13,974 nt of DNA, from the NCBI GenBank assembly GCA_035499415.1, contig DATJYV010000062.1:1-13974 (forward strand). Direction: 5' to 3'. A program made the translations under genes and the position numbers. Shown here in pieces: positions 7,654 to 13,858 of the stretch (its first letter is position 1; every line of letters begins with the position of its first letter). The notes beneath the pieces were generated by a model, which worked only from the letters and a program-made list of their open reading frames with translations, searched no databases and had not been told where the DNA came from. Source of the DNA: DATJYV01 sp035499415. GTDB lineage: Bacteria; Bacteroidota; Ignavibacteria; UBA10030.

Positions 7654-8652
7654 TCACTCCGGGGATTTTTCGGCCTCGACGTACTTCATGTCTTCATCGA
7701 CCATCTCGCGGACGAGCTCCTCAAATGTGTAATGCGGCGACCAGCCGAGCTGACGCCGCGCCTTGGATGCGTTCCCTTCGAGCACGTCGACCTCGGCAGG
7801 TCGAAAGAAATTTGGGTCGGAGACGACATATTTTCCGTACTCAAGCTCGACGATGCGGAACGCCAGCTCGCAAAAATCTCGGACAGAATGAGTGACGCCC
7901 GTTGCTGCGATATAATCGTCGGGCTTCGGTTGCTGAAGCATCAACCACATCGCCTGTACGTAATCCCTCGCATGTCCCCAATCCCGCCGGGCGTCGAGGT
8001 TCCCGAGGCGGACTTCGGATGCCTGACCCAGCTTAATTTTTGCCACATGATGGGTTATTTTGCGCGTGACGAACTCGAAGCCCCGGCGAGGGGATTCGTG
8101 GTTGTAGAGTATCCCCGAAGATGCGTGCAAACCATACGCCTCCCGATAGTTTCGCGTCAGCTCAAAACCCGCGACCTTGGAGATGCCGTATGCCGACCGG
8201 GGATGAAATCGCGTTGATTCGGTTTGTGGAACCTCTGTCACTTTTCCCATCATCTCGCTGGACCCGGCAAAATAGAAACGGCATCGGGGAGCAAGTTCCT
8301 TGATGGCCGAGAGCATGAAATGCGTGCCGTTGATGTTCGTGTTGAAGGTCGAAAATTCGTCTTCGAAAGAATAGCTCACAAAACTCTGTGCGGCGAGGTG
8401 GTAACATTCCTCCGGTTCGACGGTCCGGACGACATTGAACAAACTGGGATAACTTTCGAGTGACGCTGAGTGGAGGTGAACCTCGGAGAGAAGGTGGCGA
8501 ATCCGAACCATGCGGTGGTCGGGATCTTCAATGGCAATCCGGCGGACAATTCCGTGGACTTCGTAGTCTTTCTCGAGCAAGAGTTCGGCAAGATACGAGC
8601 CGTCTTGTCCCGTAATGCCCGTGATGAGGGCGATCCGTTTCTTCGATGCCAT
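7654..8652 (-). CDS. gmd: GDP-mannose 4,6-dehydratase
   Basis: Gmd converts GDP-D-mannose to GDP-4-keto-6-deoxy-D-mannose with bound NADP, the branch point to GDP-fucose, GDP-rhamnose and GDP-perosamine. This 332-residue extended short-chain dehydrogenase has the Rossmann loop GITGQDG (12-18), LAAQSFV (86-92) and the catalytic set S131, E133, Y155 and K159 (YGISK). By alignment with E. coli Gmd, S131 sits where a threonine is usual, a conservative change. Substrate-binding signatures NHESPRRG (184-191), GNLDARRDWGHARDYV and RPAEVDVLEGN are intact. The ATG at 8652 is preceded by AGGAG (complement of 8657-8661) four bases away. It opens the minus-strand operon. No reductase (GMER/fcl or rmd) or aminotransferase (per) partner is present, so the final sugar is undetermined. 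I considered other NDP-sugar dehydratases, but the NHESPRRG and ARRDWGHARDYV pair is specific to Gmd. Confidence 0.95.
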   Translation of the reverse strand: MASKKRIALITGITGQDGSYLAELLLEKDYEVHGIVRRIAIEDPDHRMVRIRHLLSEVHLHSASLESYPSLFNVVRTVEPEECYHLAAQSFVSYSFEDEFSTFNTNINGTHFMLSAIKELAPRCRFYFAGSSEMMGKVTEVPQTESTRFHPRSAYGISKVAGFELTRNYREAYGLHASSGILYNHESPRRGFEFVTRKITHHVAKIKLGQASEVRLGNLDARRDWGHARDYVQAMWLMLQQPKPDDYIAATGVTHSVRDFCELAFRIVELEYGKYVVSDPNFFRPAEVDVLEGNASKARRQLGWSPHYTFEELVREMVDEDMKYVEAEKSPE

Positions 8653-8753
8653 CGAGCTCCTGAGGGTCTTCTTCTTTGATTTAAGGTAGAGAAAAGTCTA
8701 AATTTAATCAACGAACCCTTCATCGCGCACAGCGTTGTCGGACTCAGATCGTC
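8653..8753. promoter_or_regulatory. Divergent, near-symmetric promoter region between gmd and the second glycosyltransferase
   Basis: This 101-base gap separates two divergent genes and is clearly more AT-rich than its surroundings at 8671-8711. On the plus strand, TTGATT (8676-8681) is followed after 17 bases by TAAATT (8699-8704), a four-of-six match at each element to the sigma70-type consensus. On the minus strand, TTGATT (complement of 8706-8711) is followed after 17 bases by TACCTT, a weaker match. The two TTGATT/AATCAA arms form an inverted repeat, so the two promoters would overlap face to face. A Bacteroidota-type promoter was not clearly seen. Confidence 0.45.
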
Positions 8754-9857
8754 ATGAAGATTCTCGGCCTTGATGGACGCAAGTACTTCGACTTTGGCAT
8801 CGGAACATACGTTCAGCAGATTGTCAAACAGGCGTCGACGCTTCGGCCGGATTTCAACGGAATCCTGTACACATCGCCGGAAGACGCCGGTCACATTTCC
8901 GTCGGCGAGCCGTGGACCAAGGCGGTCGTCCCTTTTGGCAAGTATTCCGTTTCAGAGTTGACGCGCTACAGGAGCAGAATCCGGCGCGACAGGATCGCTC
9001 TTTTCCATTCTCCACACTATACTCTTCCGTTTGGCCTCCATCGGCGGTCGGTCGTGACGGTTCACGACATCATGCACCTGCGGTTTCCTCAATATTTTGC
9101 CCCGCACCAGCGGGCGTATGCGTACCTCATGATCCGTCACGCCGTGATGCATGCGGGGGCGGTCGCCACGGACTCGAACTTTACGCGCAGCGAAATCCTT
9201 TCGCTTTTCCCGCACGCCGAATCCCGGATTCATGTCATTCATCTGGGGGTCGGGGAAGAGTTCACGCGCGTCCGGGATCGAGAATTGCTGAACGGATTCA
9301 GGAAACGATATGACCTTCGAGAACCGTTTGTCCTGTTCGTCGGAAACGACAAGCCGCACAAAGGTCTGAACGTCCTCGTGCGAGCAGTCCACGCACTGGA
9401 GAACGGTCATTCCGACGTGCAGGTGGCGGTCGTCGGCGGCGAGCCGGGGCCCGAAGCATCAATCAATCGGTACATTGCTGAAACGGGAATTTCGTCGAAA
9501 GTCCATTTCCTCGGTCGCATTCCGTCAACCGACCTCGTGCTTGCGTACAACGCCGCTGTTGTCTGTGCGTGTCCCTCTGAGTACGAGGGATTTGGGTTGC
9601 CGGCGCTCGAGGCCATGGCGTGCGGAACCCCTGTGGTCGTTTCGAATGCGAAAGCTCTCGCGGAGGTCGCCGGAGACGCCGCCGTTTCTTTTCCATGCAG
9701 AAATGAACGTGCGCTCCGCGATGCTCTTGCGAAAGTTCTGACGGACGAGGGATTGCGGAACGAGCTCGTTCGAAAAGGGATGGAGCGAGCCAGGCAGTTT
9801 TCCTGGACGGAAACGGCGAGGAAAACTTTCGCGCTGTACGAAACGTTGATGGCCTGA
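8754..9857 (+). CDS. Glycosyltransferase family 4 (GT-B fold)
   Basis: This is a second, distinct GT4 enzyme of 367 residues. Its N-terminal half starts MKILGLDGRKYFDFGIGTYVQQ, with the glycine-rich loop GIGTY (15-19), and carries HSPHYTLP (85-92) and TVHDIMHLRFPQYF (about 102-115), a pattern common in GT4 mannosyl- and glucosyltransferases. The C-terminal domain has VGNDKPHKGL (196-205, with K203 as the expected phosphate-binding lysine), HFLGRI, and the E-x7-E motif from E278 to E286 (EGFGLPALE), followed by AMACGTPV. No membrane segment is seen. The ribosome binding site is weak. It shares its upstream region with gmd but is transcribed the other way, and its TGA directly abuts the ATG of nadD. 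It could belong to the polysaccharide group or, through glgB two genes on, to glycan or glycogen metabolism. The motifs do not decide this. Confidence 0.9.
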   Translation: MKILGLDGRKYFDFGIGTYVQQIVKQASTLRPDFNGILYTSPEDAGHISVGEPWTKAVVPFGKYSVSELTRYRSRIRRDRIALFHSPHYTLPFGLHRRSVVTVHDIMHLRFPQYFAPHQRAYAYLMIRHAVMHAGAVATDSNFTRSEILSLFPHAESRIHVIHLGVGEEFTRVRDRELLNGFRKRYDLREPFVLFVGNDKPHKGLNVLVRAVHALENGHSDVQVAVVGGEPGPEASINRYIAETGISSKVHFLGRIPSTDLVLAYNAAVVCACPSEYEGFGLPALEAMACGTPVVVSNAKALAEVAGDAAVSFPCRNERALRDALAKVLTDEGLRNELVRKGMERARQFSWTETARKTFALYETLMA

Positions 9858-10469
9858 ATGATGGCACGGTCCCCTGCAAGTCATCGAATTGGAATATTCG
9901 GGGGATCGTTCGACCCTGTCCATAACGGGCATCTGCGCATTGCGACGAAGGCCATGAATCAACTCCACCTTGACCGCATATTCTTCCTTCCGGCTTATTT
10001 CCCTCCTCACAAACGAAAAGGGCCGCTCGCTACGGCATCGAATCGCCTCGCAATGCTGCGGCTTGCCATTCGGGATGAGCCGCGCTGGAAAGTTCTGACG
10101 CTCGAGGTGCGACGGCGTGGAGTGTCCTATACATTCCAGAGCGTTCGGACAATCCGGACGCGATATCCGAAGGCGAAGCTCTTCCTTATCGTCGGTTCGG
10201 ATAATGCCGCACAATTCGAGAGCTGGCGAAACTTTCGAGAGATTCTGCGCCACACGGTCCTGGCCGTTTACCCGCGCCGCGGTTTCCGGTTTCAAAGAAA
10301 ACTCGGCGCATTGAAGAGCCACACTCAAGTCATCAAGAGCGATGCGATCAATGATTCGTCGACGGAAATCCGACGCCGGGTCAGGAGCTCACGGTCCATC
10401 GCATCTCTCGTCCCGCCGAAAGTGGGGCGCTATATCGAGTCACACGGGCTCTACCGAAAAGGCGCATGA
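9858..10469 (+). CDS. nadD: Nicotinate-nucleotide adenylyltransferase
   Basis: NadD adenylates nicotinate mononucleotide with ATP to form deamido-NAD, an essential step of NAD synthesis. The 203-residue protein shows the nucleotidyltransferase signature GGSFDPVHNGH (15-25, with the HxGH-type HNGH at 22-25), FFLPAYFPPHK (42-52), where NadD normally has P-x-x-x-P-x-K, GVSYTF (88-93), IVGSDNAAQFESW (111-123), and the second ATP-binding motif SSTEIRRR (167-174). There are two adjacent ATGs at 9858 and 9861. The first directly follows the glycosyltransferase stop and neither has a good ribosome binding site, so coupling is likely. The stop overlaps glgB (ATGA). The family is normally near rsfS and obgE, so this neighbourhood between a glycosyltransferase and glgB is unusual. 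Confidence 0.95.
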   Translation: MMARSPASHRIGIFGGSFDPVHNGHLRIATKAMNQLHLDRIFFLPAYFPPHKRKGPLATASNRLAMLRLAIRDEPRWKVLTLEVRRRGVSYTFQSVRTIRTRYPKAKLFLIVGSDNAAQFESWRNFREILRHTVLAVYPRRGFRFQRKLGALKSHTQVIKSDAINDSSTEIRRRVRSSRSIASLVPPKVGRYIESHGLYRKGA

Positions 10470-12670
10470 ACATGAACCAGGAAGAAATCCGGAAGATTGT
10501 GGAGGGTGAGCATCCCGACCCGTTTGTTGTTCTCGGGGCACATCGAAACGAGCTCGGCGGCAAACGGAGCGTGGTGATCCGGGCATTTCTTCCCGATGCC
10601 GCCACGGTATCAGTCGTGGACGAGCGGCATCGCGCCCGCGCGACGGCGATGACGAAAATCGACCCCGCAGGTTTCTTCGAGGCGGTTTTCGAAGGAGAGA
10701 ACGACGTCTTTCCATATCAACTGCAGACGGTCGACGCCGCCGGTTTCGTGGAAACCTTTCGTGACTCGTACTCGTTCCTGCCCACACTGACCGATTTCGA
10801 CCTGTATCTTTTCAACGCCGGCGATCATCATCGTCTCTACGAGAAACTCGGCTCCCATTATGCAGAAGTGTTGGGAGTCGGAGGGGTTGAATTTGCGGTC
10901 TGGGCTCCCAATGCGCGCAGCGTGAGCGTGATCGGAGATTTCAACCGATGGGATCGGAGGAAGCATGCCATGCGGGTTCTCGGTTCATCCGGCGTATGGG
11001 AGATTTTTGTCCCCGGACTTCCGGAAGGGTCGCTGTACAAATTTCAGATTAAAACCCGGGATGGAAGAATTTTGGACAAGAGTGACCCGTTTGCTACCGA
11101 GATGGAATTTCGCCCCCGCACGGCGTCCAAGGTGAACTATCTGGGCTTCGACGGTTGGACGGACAAACAGTGGATGGCAGCGAGGTCCTCGGGCAATCGA
11201 GAGGCCCTGCCAATCTCAGTCTACGAAGTCCATCTGGGGTCCTGGATGCGGCACGCCTACGACGGCGGACGATGGATGACCTACCGGGAGCTGGCGGACA
11301 AGCTCGTCTCCTACGTTATCCAACGCGGCTTTACGCACATTGAACTGATGCCCGTCATGGAACATCCCTACGACGCGTCGTGGGGATACCAGGTCACCGG
11401 ATATTTTGCGCCGACAAGCCGGTTTGGTTCGCCGCAGGATTTCATGTTCTTCGTCAATCGATGTCACGAGATGAATTTAGGAGTGATTCTCGATTGGGTG
11501 CCGGCTCATTTTCCCAAGGACTCTCACGCGCTTGCGGAGTTTGACGGGACGCATCTCTACGAGCACGCCGACCCGCGGCAAGGGGAACACCAGGACTGGG
11601 GGACGCTCATTTTCAACTTTGGCCGAAACGAAGTACGGAACTTTCTCTTGAGCAACGCGCTTTTCTGGATCGACCGCTATCATGTCGACGGAATTCGGAT
11701 CGACGCGGTCGCATCGATGTTGTATCTCGACTATTCCCGGCAGCAAGGTCAGTGGGTTCCCAACAGGCTCGGCGGGCGTGAGAACCTGGACGCAATTGAC
11801 TTTTTGAAACGCCTGAACGTCCTCATCGAGAAATATTACCCCGGAGTCTGGTCCATCGCCGAAGAATCGACGGCGTTCCCGGGAGTTACGGCGAAAGCTG
11901 AGGCGGGAGGGTTGAACTTCGGCTTGAAGTGGAATATGGGATGGATGCACGACATGCTCGATTACTTCAGCAAGGACCCCATCCATCGCTCGCATCACCA
12001 TGACCGCTTGACATTCGCGCTGCTCTACGCGTTCAACGAACGATTCCTGCTTCCCCTGTCGCACGATGAAGTCGTTCACGGGAAGGCCTCGCTGATTTCC
12101 AAGATGCCGGGGGATGAGTGGCAGCAGTTCGCGAACCTTCGGCTTCTCCTCGGCTTCATGTACGGTTTCCCGGGCAAGAAGCTTCTGTTCATGGGAGGAG
12201 AATTCGGACAGCGAGCGGAGTGGAATCACGAATGGGAGCTCGAGTGGAATGTTCTGAAATATCCACTTCATGCTGGTATCCAGCGATGGGTGGACGATGT
12301 CCACCGCGTTTACCGAAGCCAACGCGCTTTGTTCGAGGTCGATTTTCATTATTCGGGGTTCGAATGGGTCGACTTTCGCGATGCGGCGAGCAGTGTCGTT
12401 TCGTTCGAAAGGAAGTCCTCGGACGGCAGGGAATCCATCTTCGTCGTTTGCAATTTCACTCCCGTGCCGCGTTATGCGTATCGCATCGGAGTTTCAGAGG
12501 ACGGGACGTATCAGGAAGTGTTGAACAGTGATTCCCTCCACTACGGCGGAAGCAACCTGGGAAATTATGGCTCGATACACGCAGACGCTGTCCCATTTCA
12601 TGACAGACCATTCTCACTATCTCTGACCCTCCCGCCGCTCGCGGCATTGTTTTTGAAGAGAGTACTCTAA
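10466..12670 (+). CDS. glgB: 1,4-alpha-glucan branching enzyme (GH13)
   Basis: GlgB cuts alpha-1,4-glucan chains and rejoins them as alpha-1,6 branches, making glycogen. The 734 residues give the full bacterial layout: an N-terminal beta domain (about 1-110), a CBM48 domain (about 138-225, FAVWAPNARSVSVIGDFNRWD region), the GH13 barrel (about 255-610) and a C-terminal beta domain. Catalytic regions are intact: D343-H348 in DWVPAH, R411 and nucleophile D413 in GIRIDAV, acid/base E466 in AEES, and H533-D534 in LSHDEVVHGK. All are offset by +8 from the E. coli numbering, so there are no internal gaps in the core. The ATG at 10466 overlaps the nadD stop. A second ATG at 10472 is better spaced (nine bases) from AAAAGG at 10457-10462 and may be the true start (732 residues). 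No glgA, glgC or glgP is nearby. Confidence 0.97.
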   Translation: MNMNQEEIRKIVEGEHPDPFVVLGAHRNELGGKRSVVIRAFLPDAATVSVVDERHRARATAMTKIDPAGFFEAVFEGENDVFPYQLQTVDAAGFVETFRDSYSFLPTLTDFDLYLFNAGDHHRLYEKLGSHYAEVLGVGGVEFAVWAPNARSVSVIGDFNRWDRRKHAMRVLGSSGVWEIFVPGLPEGSLYKFQIKTRDGRILDKSDPFATEMEFRPRTASKVNYLGFDGWTDKQWMAARSSGNREALPISVYEVHLGSWMRHAYDGGRWMTYRELADKLVSYVIQRGFTHIELMPVMEHPYDASWGYQVTGYFAPTSRFGSPQDFMFFVNRCHEMNLGVILDWVPAHFPKDSHALAEFDGTHLYEHADPRQGEHQDWGTLIFNFGRNEVRNFLLSNALFWIDRYHVDGIRIDAVASMLYLDYSRQQGQWVPNRLGGRENLDAIDFLKRLNVLIEKYYPGVWSIAEESTAFPGVTAKAEAGGLNFGLKWNMGWMHDMLDYFSKDPIHRSHHHDRLTFALLYAFNERFLLPLSHDEVVHGKASLISKMPGDEWQQFANLRLLLGFMYGFPGKKLLFMGGEFGQRAEWNHEWELEWNVLKYPLHAGIQRWVDDVHRVYRSQRALFEVDFHYSGFEWVDFRDAASSVVSFERKSSDGRESIFVVCNFTPVPRYAYRIGVSEDGTYQEVLNSDSLHYGGSNLGNYGSIHADAVPFHDRPFSLSLTLPPLAALFLKRVL

Positions 12671-12673
12671 TCC

Positions 12674-12691
12674 GGGTGCACCCCCTTTTTT
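12674..12691 (+). terminator. Possible weak intrinsic terminator of the GT-nadD-glgB unit
   Basis: The palindrome GGGTGCACCC begins three bases after the glgB stop (after TCC) and is followed by CC and six T. The stem is only three to four pairs with a tiny loop, so it is marginal; the T run and position support it. Confidence 0.4.
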
Positions 12692-12742
12692 AGGATCTCC
12701 GCGACGGACTGATTTGCAGCGGGCATTCGCTGTCAATGACTA

Positions 12743-12766
12743 CGGGAGTCTGCTTGCGCCCTCCCG
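12743..12766 (+). repeat. Inverted repeat / stem-loop
   Basis: CGGGAG (12743-12748) pairs perfectly with CTCCCG (12761-12766) around a 12-base loop, followed by AAAA rather than T. A smaller stem-loop, GCAGCG/CGCTGT, lies just upstream at 12716-12733 with one G-T pair. Confidence 0.45.
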
Positions 12767-12781
12767 AAAACGTCTGCTTGC
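12748..12781 (+). repeat. Ten-base direct repeat, 24-base period
   Basis: GTCTGCTTGC occurs at 12748-12757 and again at 12772-12781. The first copy begins with the last base of the left arm of the stem-loop at 12743-12766 and runs into its loop; the second lies just outside. It may be a protein-binding site pair, a local duplication, or chance. Confidence 0.5.
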
Positions 12782-12948
12782 TCCAGGTTATTGGTGCGTA
12801 GATGGACAAGGTGAGATCGCAAATGACCGGTAAATCTTTCTGTCACAATCGTTAGATGGTGAACGCAGGTTCGTCCAGAGTCCGGCCTATGATTCGGATT
12901 GATACAATGTGCAAACGACGATATCTTGGGGAGTTAAGTAATTTGATA

Positions 12949-12976
12949 TTGAGTGCAAAGTTAACGAAATTATAGA
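12949..12976 (+). promoter_or_regulatory. Promoter candidate for the pilin-like gene
   Basis: TTGAGT (12949-12954) and TATAGA (12971-12976) are separated by 16 bases, each a four-of-six match to sigma70-type boxes, in an AT-rich stretch. The expected start would be about 12983, leaving a leader of roughly 30 bases that includes AAGGAG at 13003-13008. TTGATA at 12943-12948 is a competing -35, but its spacing (22) is too long. Confidence 0.4.
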
Positions 12977-13016
12977 ATGGGGGGATTTCAGACATACTCG
13001 ATAAGGAGCGGATTGC

Positions 13017-13403
13017 ATGGGTCAACAGCAGCTCATTCTCGTTCTTCTGGGGATCATGATCATTGGTGTAGGGATCGCCGCTGGTCTCGGGTTGTTCTCA
13101 ACGAACAATTCGAACAACAACAAGATGGCAATCATGCAAGACCTCAACAACATCGCTGCGCACGCAATCAAGTACCAAGTGAGGCCGGCGACGATGGGAG
13201 GAGGCAACGGTTCCTTCGATGGTTTCACTATCGCGCCGAACATGGTGAGCAACGCGAACGCGTCTTACAGCACGACTTCGATTTCGTCGAACTCAATTAC
13301 TGTACTCGCCGTGTCGGCGATCGATTCTTCCAATACAATCATCGTCACCATCGACAGCAAGGGCCATCTGTCGGGATGGACGTACACTGGCGATTTTCAG
13401 TAA
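13017..13403 (+). CDS. Small single-pass membrane protein, type IV pilin-like, function unknown
   Basis: This 128-residue protein starts MGQQQLILVLLGIMIIGVG, has one hydrophobic helix at about 5-27, an Asn/Ser-rich linker (TNNSNNNK, 29-36), a short helix (MAIMQDLNNIAAHAIKYQ, 37-54), a Gly-rich turn (GGGNGSFDGF) and then beta-prone segments (SITVLAVSAI, NTIIVTIDSKGHLSGWTY) up to the C-terminus. This helix-then-beta-sheet plan is that of type IV pilins and pseudopilins. If G2 is the prepilin peptidase site, the leader would be only Met-Gly; the usual Glu at +5 is absent (Ile there), so classic pilin assembly is not assured. No disulfide cysteines occur. The start is set by AAGGAG eight bases upstream. 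It stands alone: no pilin assembly ATPase, platform or peptidase gene is near. It could instead be a lone inner-membrane-anchored protein. The ORF is convincing; the role is inferred. Confidence 0.75.
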   Translation: MGQQQLILVLLGIMIIGVGIAAGLGLFSTNNSNNNKMAIMQDLNNIAAHAIKYQVRPATMGGGNGSFDGFTIAPNMVSNANASYSTTSISSNSITVLAVSAIDSSNTIIVTIDSKGHLSGWTYTGDFQ

Positions 13404-13470
13404 GGTCCCATTCGATCGTGCTGCCCTGCTGATCACGATGCATCGCGCTGGGGCTCCCTCCGAACTTTCA

Positions 13471-13499
13471 TTGCCTTCAGATTCACACTTTCGTATATT
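13471..13499 (+). promoter_or_regulatory. Promoter of the tRNA-Arg gene
   Basis: TTGCCT (13471-13476) and TATATT (13494-13499) are separated by exactly 17 bases, matching the sigma70-type consensus at four and five of six positions. The -10 box ends 18 bases before the mature tRNA, a normal arrangement. The same bases can also be read as ATTG, 20 bases, TATATTG, close to the Bacteroidota-type TTTG-N19-TAnnTTTG pattern, so sigma-factor class is open. Confidence 0.65.
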
Positions 13500-13517
13500 G
13501 AGTCGAGATCTTTGCTG

Positions 13518-13592
13518 GCCCCCGTAGCTCAGCATGGATAGAGCAGAGGTTTCCTAAACCTTTGGTCGCAGGTTCGACTCCTGTCGGGGGCA
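13518..13592 (+). tRNA. tRNA-Arg (anticodon CCU)
   Basis: A complete cloverleaf can be drawn by hand. The acceptor stem GCCCCCG pairs with CGGGGGC (13585-13591), with discriminator A at 13592. The D-arm is GCTC/GAGC (13527-13530, 13541-13544). The anticodon stem GAGGT/ACCTT encloses the loop TTCCTAA with anticodon CCT at 13553-13555. The T-arm GCAGG/CCTGT encloses TTCGACT. Two G-U pairs occur, one each in the anticodon and T stems. The variable loop is short (TGGTC), and the 3' CCA is not encoded. It reads AGG codons. No introns or mismatches are seen. Confidence 0.95.
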
Positions 13593-13858
13593 CGATCCCT
13601 GCGGCTGTCGTCTCACCTCATTCTCAGCGTGTTCTATTTTCCGATCGGGATATATCTTGTGGCGAATAACGGACGAATTCGCGAATTCTGCCCGGGTCCC
13701 GAAACGGATTGATGGAAGAGTCACTCGTCATCGTCCGAAATATTTCTCTCGACGGAAAATCATCACTGTTCGGGGAGCGCTTATTGGTTGTCGTCTATAT
13801 GCGTTAATACTCGAACCCTCCAGACTTTCTGATATTTGAGAAAAGAGTACAATTCGGC
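13593..13858 (+). other. 266-base intergenic region between tRNA-Arg and proS
   Basis: No gene is convincing here; a 60-codon GTG-started frame at 13657-13839 has no recognisable features. A 14-base perfect palindrome lies at 13675-13688. No clear tRNA terminator or proS promoter was found. Confidence 0.5.
13675..13688. repeat. 14-base perfect palindrome upstream of proS
   Basis: GAATTCGCGAATTC is its own reverse complement across all 14 bases, about 170 bases before the proS start. It could be an operator for a dimeric regulator; a CCCGGG palindrome follows closely. Function is not shown by the sequence. Confidence 0.5.

Larger units (their letters stand above)
12671..13016 (+). other. 346-base intergenic region between glgB and the pilin-like gene
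   Basis: No convincing gene is visible. It holds a weak terminator-like hairpin after glgB (12674-12691), a six-base stem-loop (12716-12733), another stem-loop with a 12-base loop (12743-12766), a ten-base direct repeat (12748-12757 and 12772-12781), and an AT-rich promoter-like stretch from about 12940. One frame on the minus strand (12690-12842) is open for about 50 codons but has no ATG or GTG start. Confidence 0.6.

Noticed and set aside
4908..9857. Polysaccharide genes as a horizontally acquired island
   Set aside because: Gene types suit transfer, but base composition looks like the neighbours, and no mobile elements or flanking repeats are visible in the window.
12690..12842. Minus-strand frame open for about 50 codons in the glgB-pilin gap
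   Set aside because: It has no ATG or GTG start and no recognisable motif, and open frames of this length are common by chance in such sequence.
12802..12855. 17-codon ATG frame (MDKVRSQMTGKSF...) that might be a leader peptide
   Set aside because: No ribosome binding site, no run of a regulatory codon, and no attenuator hairpin follows; it is also about 160 bases before the next gene.
12977..13432. 151-codon frame overlapping the pilin-like gene
   Set aside because: It is rich in His, Gln and Arg with no family features. The overlapping 13017 frame has a strong ribosome binding site and a clear membrane helix.
13415..13439. ATCGTG/CACGAT inverted repeat after the pilin-like gene as a terminator
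   Set aside because: The stem is six bases with a 13-base loop and no T run follows; not enough to call a terminator.
13518..13592. tRNA-Arg as an attachment site for an integrated element
   Set aside because: No integrase, no repeated tRNA 3' end and no foreign genes are present; the next gene is proS.
13657..13839. 60-codon GTG-started frame before proS
   Set aside because: No ribosome binding site, no motif, and a basic composition typical of a shadow frame.
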